Translations under genes and position numbers: made by a program | The notes under the pieces: generated by a model | Database searches by the model: none | What the model was told of the DNA's origin: nothing | The model's input: only the letters and a program-made list of their open reading frames with translations | Shown here: positions 21,201-32,441 of the stretch, piece after piece | Position numbering within the stretch: position 1 is the stretch's first letter | Layout: every line of letters begins with the position of its first letter | Origin: Lingula anatina | Lineage: Eukaryota > Brachiopoda > Lingulata > Lingulida > Lingulidae | Length of the DNA: 64,000 bases | Reading direction: 5' to 3' | NCBI RefSeq assembly: GCF_001039355.2 | Contig: NW_019774547.1 | Location: 124,001 to 188,000 of the forward strand

Positions 21201-24200
21201 ACAACTGACAATAGTTTTGTTCTCATAAGAGACTAAAATAACCCAGAGGACTTCACAATTCACTTTATCTCTACATCTTTGATCAAAGAATTAAATTATG
21301 AATAAATAATACCTGTCCCTTGCTTACTTCAAAATCCATATTTCATTCACAAGTGCCAATACCAAATATGTAACACATTTTAAGCCAAATATCAACCTAA
21401 ACTTCTACATAATATTAAGTTTTCAAAATATCAGCTATATGTCAATAGTACACTTTGGAACTATTTTTCACATTAATAAATGATTATCTTTCCAGTGACA
21501 GCATAAAAATGGTAACATAAGAGCTGATGAAACTGTGAAGTCATACAAATGCAAAAACTACTGTACATTACTTGTTATATCACTTGAAGCCTTTAACCAA
21601 ACTGTCAAGGACTCAAAACAAAGCAAACACACTTTCAACTGTTAATGCTCAGATTAGGAAAATAAACCATGAACATTAAAATAAAGAAAGCAATTTACAC
21701 AATGGTTCAATTACAAACAATTATCTAAGAAAAAAGCATGAAATACTAGCGAGAATAGTAATTACAGTCAGGAACTGGCAATTGAGGCATTCTGTCACTA
21801 CATTTGTTATAATGACTAGTGTTTCATAAATACAATGTTCTTTTTATGCTTAGAAACCTTTCCATCAACTGTCCTGATAAGTTGCATTGCTGCCATATAT
21901 ATATATATATATATATATTCTTTTCCTGCTCCAAACACCTTAAAATGATGCTATATATTCTTTTCATATTTCAAACACCAATGCCTTACATGTTATCAAT
22001 AGGTATGTCATTAACTTATTTTAATCTAAAACAAAATGACTTACTCATCTTCTGTCAAAGGTTTGAATTCTGCAGGGTCTTCTGGGTATTGCTATAATAA
22101 AGAAATTTATTCATAATAAATATATATTTGTATCTAATTGGTATGTACAATAGCAAAATTTAACTATTGGTACAATATTTAAAAAAAAAGTCCAACAGCT
22201 ATGAAAAGATATGAAGCCTCAAGTCTTTATTTGAAGCTAGATCAATAAAAGTTATCTTTTAAACATTTTGAAAAATTATTTATATCTACATGCTTTATAC
22301 TTTATACTATCAGACAAATGACCTACCTTTCTGCAAGCAGGGCACAGACCATTTTCATCTGTTCTGATACGATGCCAACAAAAACGACAAATCTGAAATC
22401 AAGAAACACATTTATAAATATAGCTAACTAATAACGTATTGGAAAATATCTTTCTTCAATGATAACAAAAGTGTGCAAGCAATAATAGATTGAAAGCTAG
22501 ATACTCTCTAAAAGGAGAAGGAAATCATGGTGATAAGAATGAAAGCACCTTGGCAACTATGCAGATTTACCGCTCAAATTAACTGCAACTATTACTGTTT
22601 TTTTTTTAAATCCATAATCCAAATAGTTAATTTCTCATGGACAATTTGCTGTGATTAGTAATAGATAGACCATGAAATACATAATCCTGAGATAATCAAT
22701 AATTATGTGCCTATGCTTTTTTCTGTGTTATTTTTCTGAGCATATTAAAAATGCCACAAGCTTTCAACTGATCATCTCATGAATGAATGAATGCTTTGAA
22801 GCAATCTGTATCACTCTTCTAGGAAAACATTCTACTTTTTATACTGGAGACGTAAGACATAGCATTTATGCTATTATAATGTTTTGTTAACTTAAAAATA
22901 AGAATGCCTTTCCAGTTGTCGATTCTTATACAAGCGATTTGACAAAGACTTCATTGTTATGCTATCGGCTGGATTTCAGAAAATACAATATATCCCTTTA
23001 CTATAAACTATTAACAGAGTTGAAAACCATACCACTTACCTGATAACCACAGGTGCAAGGGAAAAAGTTAATGTCATCAATCTCCAGAGGTTCCATACAC
23101 AGAGGACACTGAAATTATAAGAGTTATGATTTATTTTAATATTGATATTCCGGAACACTGTGAACAATTAATACATTTTAAGTCATACAATTAAATAAGA
23201 TACTCTAGTTTGCCTACATAAATATCTAAATGAATACAATAAAACACAAGCAGGGAGTATTGGTGAAAATGAAGACCACAATGTATCAATACTAACTGCA
23301 TGCTATTCTCAGTGTGCCATTTTTTATCATAAAAAATTTACACATGTATTTATAACAAATGGTTTCAGAATGATCCATCCATATGATGCAGCAAATGTAG
23401 TTGTATAAATATATCTGTTATATACCAAACATGTATATATCCTTCAACCATGGATGCATCTGTAAGGCACATATTACAGTGTAATTAAGCACTTAATTAC
23501 TTATTTCCTTGATACGTCCACATTCCAAGTGAGGACAGATCTTATCATTTGCAAATGTTGTCCCTGTCAAACTACTTGACCTTACTTTGCCTAAATATGC
23601 TGTTATGTTGAAATAGCAGTAATTGTAAATGAACATAAACTGTATTACTGTGTCCATATGCTGACACAGCTCCCCATATGTGTATATAATTCTTTAAAAT
23701 CTGTACACTGCAGACATTTTTTCTTCTCATACATCATTATGTATGTACATGAAACAATGAAAGCTGTGTTAGCTGAATCTTAAAAGATAAAATCATCGGA
23801 TGTTTATATTCCATGAAGCACCAATTGCTTCAAATAATGCAATTTTATCCACTGATATATGAAGAAGTGAAACAACAAGGAATCAAACTTTCAATAACAA
23901 TAATAATGTACGAACTGGTGCTTCTTCATATGTTTTATCATAAATATATACATAAATAATAAGTATCACCATGACCTACTGTCAGAGATTCAAACATCTA
24001 TTAAGAGAAAATTATTCTATATTTGCTCATGATAAATGCATCATGTTGTATATCATATAAATTGCATACATACCTTACCAAGCAATTAATGGGGAGTCAC
24101 TGTTTAAGTTTCACATTAATCATTTCATATGGACTGTAAAGGATTTCCACTGTTTATTTTCTGTATAGATAGCCAGTACTAATGAACATAGCCACATTAC

Positions 24201-25300
24201 ATATAACTGTTGAATGTATTCTATCTGCATTTGAAAATGTCCCAAAATCATCTGTCTATATATCCTGCAAATCTATGTAAGTTATTTTTTTTCAATATGA
24301 CCTTATAAACTATGACACCCTTCAAATGTAGAACCTGATGTCAAATTTTCCTTCTAAAATGTCCCCAAAGGCATGGCAGGCTCAGTGCCTGGCTAGTCAT
24401 TTAGAAACTAATTTATGAATTTAAGAAACATTTTTACAAAACATCAAAACCAAGTGCAAGGATAGGCCATATGATCTAGAAAAAAATTATCTTTATAAAG
24501 AAAACTCTGATTTGGAGGGAAAATAGAGTCAATAACTAACTTTCACAGTTATCTCCACTTAAAACAAGTGAAATGATTCATAAAAGCTCTCCAATAATCT
24601 ATTCTGTTTTTCTTCATCTGAAAATCCTGCATATGGGCCTTAAGACAAAAATTACCTTCAATACTGCACTGCAAATGGAAAACGGTATTAAACACTTGTT
24701 AAGTAATGTGAACAGAGACTTTTCAACAATATCAAACTTAAGAGCCTAATTATCACCCTAAAATAGGAACATTCAAATCATTTTCTTTCCAAGAAGTAAA
24801 AAGTAAATGGATGGCCAATAATAACAACTATTCCATACTATTTCATCATCATCATCATCATCTTCATAATAATAATAATAATATAATTTATTGAGCTCTC
24901 ATTGGTACATATGATACATTTGTAGGCTCTCTGTACTATGGTTAATATAAATATATAAATAAAAGAACATTCTTTATTAGGTTTATCCAGCATTAGCTAG
25001 TATCAGGTATATTATATAAAAATAGCTAAGGTTTATAAAAGGGCTAAACAAGCAATTACTAACCAGTTCTTTCCAATTGAAACAAGACAAAAATTTCCCC
25101 GAGTGCCCAGTCTCAAATCATTAAAAATGTAGTCAGCAGTTTTTATGCAAAAAGTCCCTTCAACAAAAATTCTTATTGAAACCAATTCTTTGAATACCTC
25201 TTCAAACTTTCTTTTCTAACAAAATAACCTCAATAAAATCAGTGTTTTAGCACCCAACCAAAGTGACACATACCTCAACTGCTTCTTCTCCAACAGACAT
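15289..25300 (-). CDS. CNOT4: CCR4-NOT complex subunit 4, RING/RRM/CCCH E3 ubiquitin ligase
   Basis: CNOT4 is the E3 ubiquitin ligase associated with the CCR4-NOT mRNA-decay complex. Exons on the minus strand, 5' to 3': 25300-25274, 23108-23040, 22392-22327, 22091-22045, 20962-20873, 20619-20472, 20229-20065, 19920-19853, 19599-19489, 19198-18929, 18759-18542, 18248-18135, 17916-17734, 17522-17383, 17188-17029, 16395-16309, 15964-15845, 15706-15605, 15299-15289; about 731 aa. A C4C4 RING uses C10, C13, C27, C29, C34, C37, C49 and C52, with the family spacing. A basic coiled region (70-100) leads to an RRM (about 101-185, VVQKNLVFVVGLSQRLAEPE) and a CCCH finger (C192, C201, C206, H210). The tail is Pro/Ser/Gln-rich and contains SSSTDWSAAFGFS, a vertebrate-like motif, and an 11-Gln tract at 17031-17064. 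The last exon is uncertain: phase gives EGLQ then stop, while another frame of it reads DFNDETVLASILWK then stop. Confidence 0.95.
16645..16664. repeat. A20 homopolymer in a CNOT4 intron
   Basis: A run of 20 A on the + strand. It may be a simple repeat or the tail of an old insertion. No adjoining element was recognised. Confidence 0.7.
17031..17064 (-). repeat. CAA/CAG repeat encoding an 11-Gln tract of CNOT4
   Basis: On the minus strand the codons run CAA CAA CAG and then eight CAA before CAT, all in frame in the CNOT4 exon 17188-17029. The nearly pure CAA makes length polymorphism likely. Confidence 0.8.
19221..19379. mobile_element. MITE-like element, TCCGAAGG family, copy 1 (CNOT4 intron)
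   Basis: It begins GGGGGCGTCTCGATAGTCCG and ends GGACTATTGCTACAGCCCCC. The two halves carry inverted copies of a GGTTCATTGGTCCGAA unit. AATAAAT directly flanks both sides, consistent with a 7-8 bp target duplication. The copy at 44847-45021 is close to identical. It lies in the CNOT4 intron between exons 19599-19489 and 19198-18929. No coding capacity. Confidence 0.85.
21895..21918. repeat. AT dinucleotide microsatellite
   Basis: Twelve AT units in a row within a CNOT4 intron. Confidence 0.85.
23109..25273 (-). other. First CNOT4 intron, 2.2 kb
   Basis: The intron separates the 9-codon first exon from the RING exon. It is AT-rich, with an (ATC)n/(ATA)n patch at about 24842-24885. No internal exon or transposon was recognised. 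Confidence 0.6.
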
Positions 25301-26461
25301 GATGTACAGCTTCTTATAGCTGAAAATAATACAACATTGAACAATACTATATTAAAAACTCATGGTAACATTTTAGAACAATTAAAAACATTGGTAAATT
25401 CCTCCATAAGATAAGGTGCAATATTCTTGACAGCAATCAAGACAACCCAATCAAGATTCAAGTTTCATACAGATGTGACAAAAAAAGATGTGCAAAAAGG
25501 TTTGCAAGCATCCTTTCATTAGACTTCCACTATTTGTACTAAACCAAAGCAAAACTGAATATTAATACTAATCAAAAAATAATAGTGTCGCAGACAATAT
25601 ATAAATATTCTAAACACACCTACAGTCATTTACATAAACCTTACACAAAAAAATGTATCACAACATTCAACAAGTCAACATTTCATCTGCAAAACAGCCA
25701 GGTAAAATATTTCAAAGTAAGCTTTAAAATCTGGTATTATGAATCATATGGTTGTTCACATATTTTTCTTCTTTTCAATGTAGGAGGGGTTTTCCATCTA
25801 CTGAGCACTGCTTCTATACATCCCTGACATACTTAGACATATTCGCCCAAATTAAGTAAAATTGCTCTTGACTGTGGATTGGCACTAGTTATATAATGTT
25901 ACTAATTGAATGGCATGACCAAACTATCATGTATTTGTTGTCATATCACACGCTGTAAGACGAAATTGCTGAAACTGGAGGATATGTCAAAATTTTCATC
26001 ACGACCTAGTTGATAGTATTTATGGTGTCTAACTTTGCTTTCGATTAACCATAACACAAGTTTTTGAAAAACAAACAGTTATTCTAAACAATATAAATGT
26101 TTATCATTTGACAAAATGATTGCCCAAAAAATTGAGTATTTGTTCCCATTATACTTACAAATTGATAATTTCTCACAAACCAAAGCGGGAAGGATATTTC
26201 CTGCGATAGAAATAATCGACAAATGCGCACCAAAATCGCGCATAACGTCCCGGATGTGCCAGCTGTGGGTTAATGATTTTTTAGTGTTTAGTGCAAAAAG
26301 AAAGTAAAATCTTTGAGAAATAATAGTCTTTTTTGATAAAAATGAGCATCAAATGACTTTTTATCATATTAATTCTTTAAAATTACTTTATACTATTCCA
26401 GTGTCCTTGACCTATATATTCGGCTTGAACATATTATCTGCACCCCTGCAACACGTTAGAA
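25301..26461. promoter_or_regulatory. Divergent intergenic region between CNOT4 and HSD17B12
   Basis: The two genes start on opposite strands 1.16 kb apart, so both promoters and 5' UTRs must lie here unless upstream exons exist elsewhere. GC content rises slightly near 26.2 kb. No TATA box at a convincing distance and no recognisable binding-site cluster were identified. Confidence 0.5.
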
Positions 26462-29400
26462 ATGGCGGTTGACAACATGATATTAGAAGCTTTTAGAGAC
26501 TACAAAGATATATTTGCAATTTTTGGTGCTGTTTCTGCATCGTTTTTTGCTTTGAAGCTCACTCTTTCAATTCTTCACGGTTTTAAAGTATATGCCCTCG
26601 GAAGAATGGGCCTTGCCACAAAAGTAAAGGCAACCGGTAAATGGGCAGGTGAGTCAAGTCAAAGGTCTTACTGGGAGTGAATCAGTGGAAGTCGTTGTCA
26701 TGCCCAAAAATGGCCCTGTCAGTTGGGGAATGTCAGAGTTACTTGATTTTAGTATTCAATCGCTATATTTTTTTTTCTTATTTTACTATGTTGTAAGGAC
26801 CACATGCTTTTTTTAATATTGTTAATATGTTATTTATATTGTTGATATTATCAATAAATTGCCAGATTTTCGGTTTGCTTACACTGCCCCAACTCAGACC
26901 CTATCCCCACCCACCTACAAGATGTTTACCACCACAGGAATCAGCACTTGCATATTATAGGGCTTCAGGTTATATATAGTTGACATCACATTTCTTTATT
27001 AAATGTTAGTGTATCAGTAGTGCCAGACGCAGGGTAGAACCAGCCGGATAGCTCAGGCGGTAGAGCACTCGCCCTGTAAGTGAGAGGTCCCAGGTTTGAT
27101 CCCTGGTCTGGCAGGTGATTTTTCTGCACTCTCCCAAAAAAGCACTACATTACAAAACAACCGGAGGCTCTGCAAGTCTTGAATAATGACCATTTCATAC
27201 TGTAAACTTTGAAACTGTCCTTTTTATAATTTCCAGTTGTTACTGGAGCCACTGATGGTATTGGCAAGGCTTATGCACTACAGGTATGTAACAAAGTGTT
27301 TTTCATTGTTTTATTACTTACTTTTTAAATGTGATAAATATTATAAGTGTGATATTATTTGGGAAAGTAAGGCTTCGTTCACATGCAATGTCTATTTTCT
27401 AATTTCTATTTTCTATTTGCGCTATCTTATGATCACGGTCTGTGCCCTGAATATCCCGCCGCGTAATTACTGGCAGCGCGAGCCAGTTACTTATAGTAAC
27501 TTATAGTTACTGGCTCGCGCTGCCAGTAATTACGCCGCGGGATATTCAGGCCACAGACCGTGATCATAAGACATACCGCAAATAGAAAATAGAATTTAGA
27601 AAATAGACATTGCATGTGAACGAAGCCTAACTTTTCATAGACTGTATATCATATTTTACATAAAACATTTTGTTTTTAAAATTTATTTTATTTTTGTTTA
27701 TTTTTTTGCATCATGCAATCTCTGTCAGCTGGCTAAACAAGGCCTCAATATAGTTCTTATCAGCCGTTCTCCTCAAAAGTTGACAGATGTTGCCTTGGAG
27801 ATTGGTAAGTCCAATTAAGTTTCAATTTATGAAGAAAGAATTACTGAATAAAACTGTTGGATTTTATGTTTAAATTAATGTATGATAATTCCATACTATT
27901 TAATTACTACAACAAACAATTTTTTTACTCAGCTTTGTATCAATTTATGTTTAGAGTCAAAACTGGCAGTAAAAACTCGCTCCATTCCTATTGACTTTGG
28001 TGGGGGTCCAGAGATATACACTAAGATCAAGCAGGAGTTAGCAGGCCTTGAAATCGGTGTCTTAGGTAGAAAATAGTTTAATACTTTTTATGAGAAGAGT
28101 GTACAATGTTAAGATGCTAAGATCAATGTTAAGATCAAAAACTTAATTTTAGCATATATATAACCATAAACTATCACTTTTAAAAAATAGGAATGAACTT
28201 TATTTTATGGATTTGTTAATGTGCCTTTTGAAAAAATGGTCACAAGAATTTGAAAAAATATTTTGTAATTGGCATTAAAATGTCTTTAAATGAAATATCA
28301 TAGCAAATATATCAGCAATGTGTGTGCTGTGTTTATTGATGTACCATCTTGTGATAAACTTTCAGTAAACAATGTGGGCATCAGTTACCAATTTCCAGAG
28401 TATTTTACAGAGTTGGAGAATTTAGATGAGGTATGTTAGAGAGGCCTGACAGCTTGTTAGAAAAACATTTATATTAACATTTGTTCTTTCAGTTTTCAAA
28501 AATTTTAATATATGCTAATGACTGGTGCTATCAATCCTTTTAACAACGTTTCCAAACTATATAAATACAAATGCTTATTGAATATCGCATCATATAAAGT
28601 TTAAAATGATCAAACATTCCCAGTTGAAGTAGATATGGAGATTTTACATTTTGAAAACATAACTTGGTTATATAACAAAAGCCTTGTATTAGTCGGAAGA
28701 AAACATGAGATCTTGTAAGGAGGACACAGTGCTGTTATTTAACTATGCTGGCACTGTAAGTCCAGTAATTTGATTGTTAACAATAACTCTACATTTACTG
28801 TCTCGCCATTTATCAGTTTTGACTGAAAAACGCTAAGTATTATAAAAGCATTTTAAATAGTTTCATTTGTTTTCTTTAGATGTGCCAAAAGATGATTAGC
28901 ATTAATATCACATCTGTTGTTATGGTAAGTTGTCTGTGGATTATAAGAAAAAATAATAATAAATTTTCGATTTTTTGTGTTCAGTCACATTAATAGCAGC
29001 GACATTGGATATGTACATTTTCATTATTTTTGTTGTGTAAGATGGGATAATTTATTCCAGTGGATTTGAAATTGAATCTTATAATTGTGCTTTTTACTGT
29101 TATAATGAAATATGGAATTTGAAGATTTCTTTTTTAAATTCAAGATGTCAAGGATAATATTACCAGAGATGATTGAGCGCAGGAAGGGAGTGATTATAAA
29201 TGTTGCATCCGCCTCTGGCATTTCACCTGTGCCTTTCCTTGGACTCTACTCTGCTACTAAAGTAAGACAGACCACTGTGTTCTTAATTTTTAATTAATAG
29301 TTTATTTCTGACTAACAGTATTGTCAAAAAAATATCATTGTTAAATTTTCGAAATGACTGTTTTTTATTACTGAATTCATATTTAAATTTAATTTTCCAT

Positions 29401-30225
29401 TTTAGGCATTTGTCGACTTCTTTTCAAGGTCTCTGCAAGGAGAGTATGGTTCTAAGGGAATTATAATACAGGTAATACAGTGATTGCAAGATTTGGGAGC
29501 AGTGTTTCAAATGAACATTTATGGTTATAGTATTGATATACTGATGGTTCCCCACCTCCACACACGCCATTAAATGGATTAAATCACGACTCCCAAGGTT
29601 AAATTGCGAGACCCCTGCAAGGACTGCGAATGTGTAGGCGGGGAGACCATCAGTAGATTAGTTGGCTCTTTTTTCATGTAGGGTCCTCCATATTTGATCC
29701 ATGGATCAGTAGATCCTCGGATCTTCTGTTCTGAATTGCCTCTTCAATACTGATTGTCTTTATTATTGTTCTTCCAGTCAGTGATGCCCTTCTTTGTGTC
29801 AACAAAAATGAGCAGATTGAGGCCCTCCTTTTCAGTACCTACTCCAAATGACTATGCCAAGAGTGCCCTCTGTACTTTGGGTTTGGAAGATAGGACATTT
29901 GGATGTATTTCCCATGCCCTGCAGGTACAGTTGCATTTTCAATTATCAGAATAATTGATGGTTAGATTATGTCTACATGTTAGCACAAAAAATTGAAATG
30001 GTAGAATTTGAAAGGGCTACATATAAGTCTGAGATTAAAGTTATACTCTAGTTTTAGGGTTTATAAATAATTTGATAGTTATTTTTGATAAAGAATATAT
30101 TTTTTACTCTTTAGGGATGGGTTATTAAACATTTACCAGAATGGCTTGTAACAATGGTTAGCAACAAGATCCATAAGAGTGTGAGAGCAAAAGCTCTGAA
30201 AAGAAAGGCACAGAAGAAGCAGTGA
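26462..30225 (+). CDS. HSD17B12: Very-long-chain 3-oxoacyl-CoA reductase / 17-beta-HSD type 12
   Basis: Exons: 26462-26648, 27237-27283, 27729-27804, 27955-28065, 28366-28430, 28880-28924, 29145-29261, 29406-29471, 29778-29924, 30115-30225; 323 aa, close to the 312 aa of human HSD17B12. In the family, this ER enzyme performs the NADPH-dependent keto-reduction step of very-long-chain fatty acid elongation and can act on steroids. Visible features are a hydrophobic N-terminal segment (about 16-45), the cofactor motif TGATDGIG (65-72), NNVG (142-145), and the catalytic set S199, Y212, K216 in YSATK. The Lys-rich C-terminus ends KAQKKQ, which resembles the KKTKKN end of the human protein. The start ATG is the first in-frame Met and aligns with the family N-terminus. 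The gene is divergent from CNOT4 and convergent with its paralogue HSDL1. Its introns hold a SINE head and a 257-bp palindrome. Confidence 0.96.
27042..27113 (+). tRNA. tRNA-like sequence (anticodon TGT), probably a SINE head or tRNA pseudogene
   Basis: The sequence folds as a cloverleaf. The acceptor arm is AGCCGGA/TCTGGCA (first pair A-A mismatched), the D arm GCTC/GAGC, the anticodon arm CTCGC/GTGAG with loop CCTGTAA, and the T arm CCAGG/CCTGG. Pol III boxes are visible: TAGCTCAGGCGG (A) and GGTTTGATCCC (B). A T5 run follows at 27118-27122. The C in place of the near-invariant U33 and the mismatched first pair argue against a working tRNA-Thr. It lies in the first HSD17B12 intron. Confidence 0.65.
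27368..27630. mobile_element. 257-bp near-perfect palindromic MITE with TAA target duplication
   Basis: The element (27371-27627) runs from GGCTTCGTTCACATGCAATG to the reverse complement of the same end. The arms are nearly identical through most of their length and meet around an ACTTATAGTAACTTATAGT centre. TAA flanks both sides. A 3-bp TAA duplication with GGCTTCG-type ends suggests a PIF/Harbinger-mobilised fold-back element (inference). It lies in the HSD17B12 intron between exons 27237-27283 and 27729-27804. No coding capacity. Confidence 0.88.
29545..29742. mobile_element. Diverged copy of the nested-inverted-repeat element (HSD17B12 intron)
   Basis: The segment has CTGATGGTTCCCCACCTCCA on its left and GGCGGGGAGACCATCAG on its right. 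A tail follows that resembles the end of the element at 40621-40891 (CATATTTGATCC..., TTCTGTTCTGAATTGC). The left outer end cannot be matched, so this copy looks truncated. Confidence 0.6.
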
Positions 30226-30277
30226 AGAATGTTGTCATTTGTTTACAATTGTCAATATGAAATGCAGGACAATACTA

Positions 30278-30283
30278 AATAAA
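30278..30283 (+). terminator. Polyadenylation signal of HSD17B12
   Basis: AATAAA 53 bp past the TGA stop, on the coding strand. Confidence 0.65.
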
Positions 30284-31328
30284 ATTCCAATATTATGATC
30301 TTACTTCGCTGATTTAGGGGTAGTGCATGTAGTTTTAATTTGGCCTACTGGAAAGCAAGATTTTTTTATGGATTCCAAATCTTTTCCAATGATTTGTTTA
30401 TGATGAAATGACATTTGAATTATTACCTGTCAGGGATTAGTTATACATAATGTGTCCTATATTAGTCAGTAACTGTTGTTGCTAAAATAAAGTACTGTGA
30501 CATTTTTTCTACTTAACAGTCACAGGCTTCTTAGAACAACCTTGTAAAATAATTGAAGTATGCTAATATCCAAAGACGGTCATTGTTTTTGTTTTTTCAT
30601 TTATTATTTTGTAATAGTGGTTGCTGTGATATTATAGAACACATTTGTTTTTGATGAATCAACAAAGGAAAAACTTTGGTAGAGACACGTAACAGATTTT
30701 TTGTTACCATCTTAAGTTACTAGCAAAGAAACGTAGTTCATTTATCAAAATTTTGATGATGAATTTCACTGACAGACAGAAAAAGGTCAACAGATCTTGT
30801 ATCATCTTTTAGAAAGAGAAGCTCAAAACATTAATATAAACTTTTTTTACAATTGTATTACTGATAATCAGAAAATTAAGTAAATGATTTTTCTGAAAAT
30901 TATTTAATCATGTAAGTTTATTAAACTTAATAAAATTCTTTTTCTTCAAATTCAATTGAATAGTTGATAGAATAGAAGTGAACGTCCTGAAATACTAGTT
31001 TACAACAAGCAAACATTTTCTTCCAAATGTTGAATAATTTTAGCTTTTCAATTTCTTCACCAACTTTGAAAGCATACCATGGTGAAAGCTTGTAAGTTTT
31101 AAAGAGGAGTAGCTGTAAAGTATAGAAATGCATCTGAGGTCTCACGGCACAACATAGACTGAGGCTCTCAATCATTACGAGTTCGGTCAATGCTCAAATC
31201 TTGGAGGGGTGAAAGAATCCATCTACACTGGGGACCACAGGCATTCTCAGAATGAAGAAGGTGCAAAACCTGTCTCAGATCTGGAACAGTTATAGTGAGT
31301 AGTTCTCACTTTGCTGGTCACATATAGG

Positions 31329-31498
31329 CTGCATTCAGAACAGAGCACTAAATAGTCTGCAGGTCAAATATGGCCAACCCACTTAAATAGTTCCCCAGGG
31401 GGAATCTATTCAGAGTCTATTAGCAGATTAGACGGCAAGCTTTTTAGTGGGTCACCACATTTGACCCGTGAACTAGTTAGTCTCCTGACAGTGCGACT
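31329..31498. mobile_element. Partial copy of the nested-inverted-repeat element
   Basis: CTGCATTCAGAACAGAGCAC at the left matches the outer end of the element at 40621-40891. GGCAAGCTTTTTAGTGGGTC toward the right resembles its distal part. The right outer end has diverged or been lost. Confidence 0.5.
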
Positions 31499-32441
31499 GA
31501 GAAAGTCCCAGATGGTGGGAAGAAAGTTTTCAATATTGCACACTTTCAAGATTGTGCAAAAATTGAAAAGTTTCACATGACAATACTACATGTACTAAGG
31601 TGAACTTCCATCAGAATTTTCTTTCATTCTTTATTTACACAAATAATTCTTTAAATATAAATATTTCACAAGTATTTCTATGAACATTTACATCTTAAAA
31701 GATGAAGTACAATTGTCACCTTTAATCTTATTGTAGCGCAACTAAAAATGAAGAAATAATGCCATCAAACAGCAGTTGTCTTTCTTTGAACAACCATTAA
31801 GTACATCGAAGAAGACAGCAAATATCAAATGTTGAAATGACAGATTATCAAATAGTTTATAAAGCAATTTCGCTTCACACAGATTGTCTCTTATGGTTCA
31901 TGCTATTGCCATTTTGTTTGAAAAAGTATACCGACAACTATTACTTTCTAAAATCTTATCTTGTTGTCCCCTTATATTATGAATTAAAATTGCTTTTAAA
32001 TAGCAGCAAGACACTCGATGAGTATTACACATTTCATATTTAATGTTTCTTCCATCTTTCATTTAACAATATAAATTAAATTGATCTGTTAGTATTTAAT
32101 ACTAGACATTACTGGGGTTTTAATTTTAAGATTCTTTGTATTGTTTCTTATTGTTCTATGAAATAACTCCATACAACATGCAATACAGGACTCCCAAGAT
32201 CTCCCAATAAACATTGAATATCGATGTCATCAATAAACATCAAAACTGTCACAAGTTTTCAGGTCACAACTCTTAAACAGCAAAATTGGAGTAATATAAA
32301 GCAATATGTATGAATGTTATAAATAACAGCACCTCTGGAAATATGGACTGGTGTATGACACTTAACATTTCCTCATTATAAACTCTGTTTTGCAAAGTAT
32401 TTTTCTGATTTTTTTTCTGTTGTTGAAAACTGTCAATACCA

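Larger units (their letters stand above)
30226..32441. other. Convergent intergenic region between HSD17B12 and HSDL1
   Basis: This holds the 3' UTRs of two tail-to-tail genes. HSD17B12 has AATAAA at 30278-30283, 53 bp after its stop. HSDL1 transcribed leftward could use a minus-strand AATAAA at 31630-31635. A partial repeat lies at 31329-31498. No gene was recognised. Confidence 0.6.

Noticed and set aside
24842-24885. (ATC)n/(ATA)n patch as a CRISPR-like or satellite array
   Set aside because: It is a short simple repeat with no spacers or longer unit.
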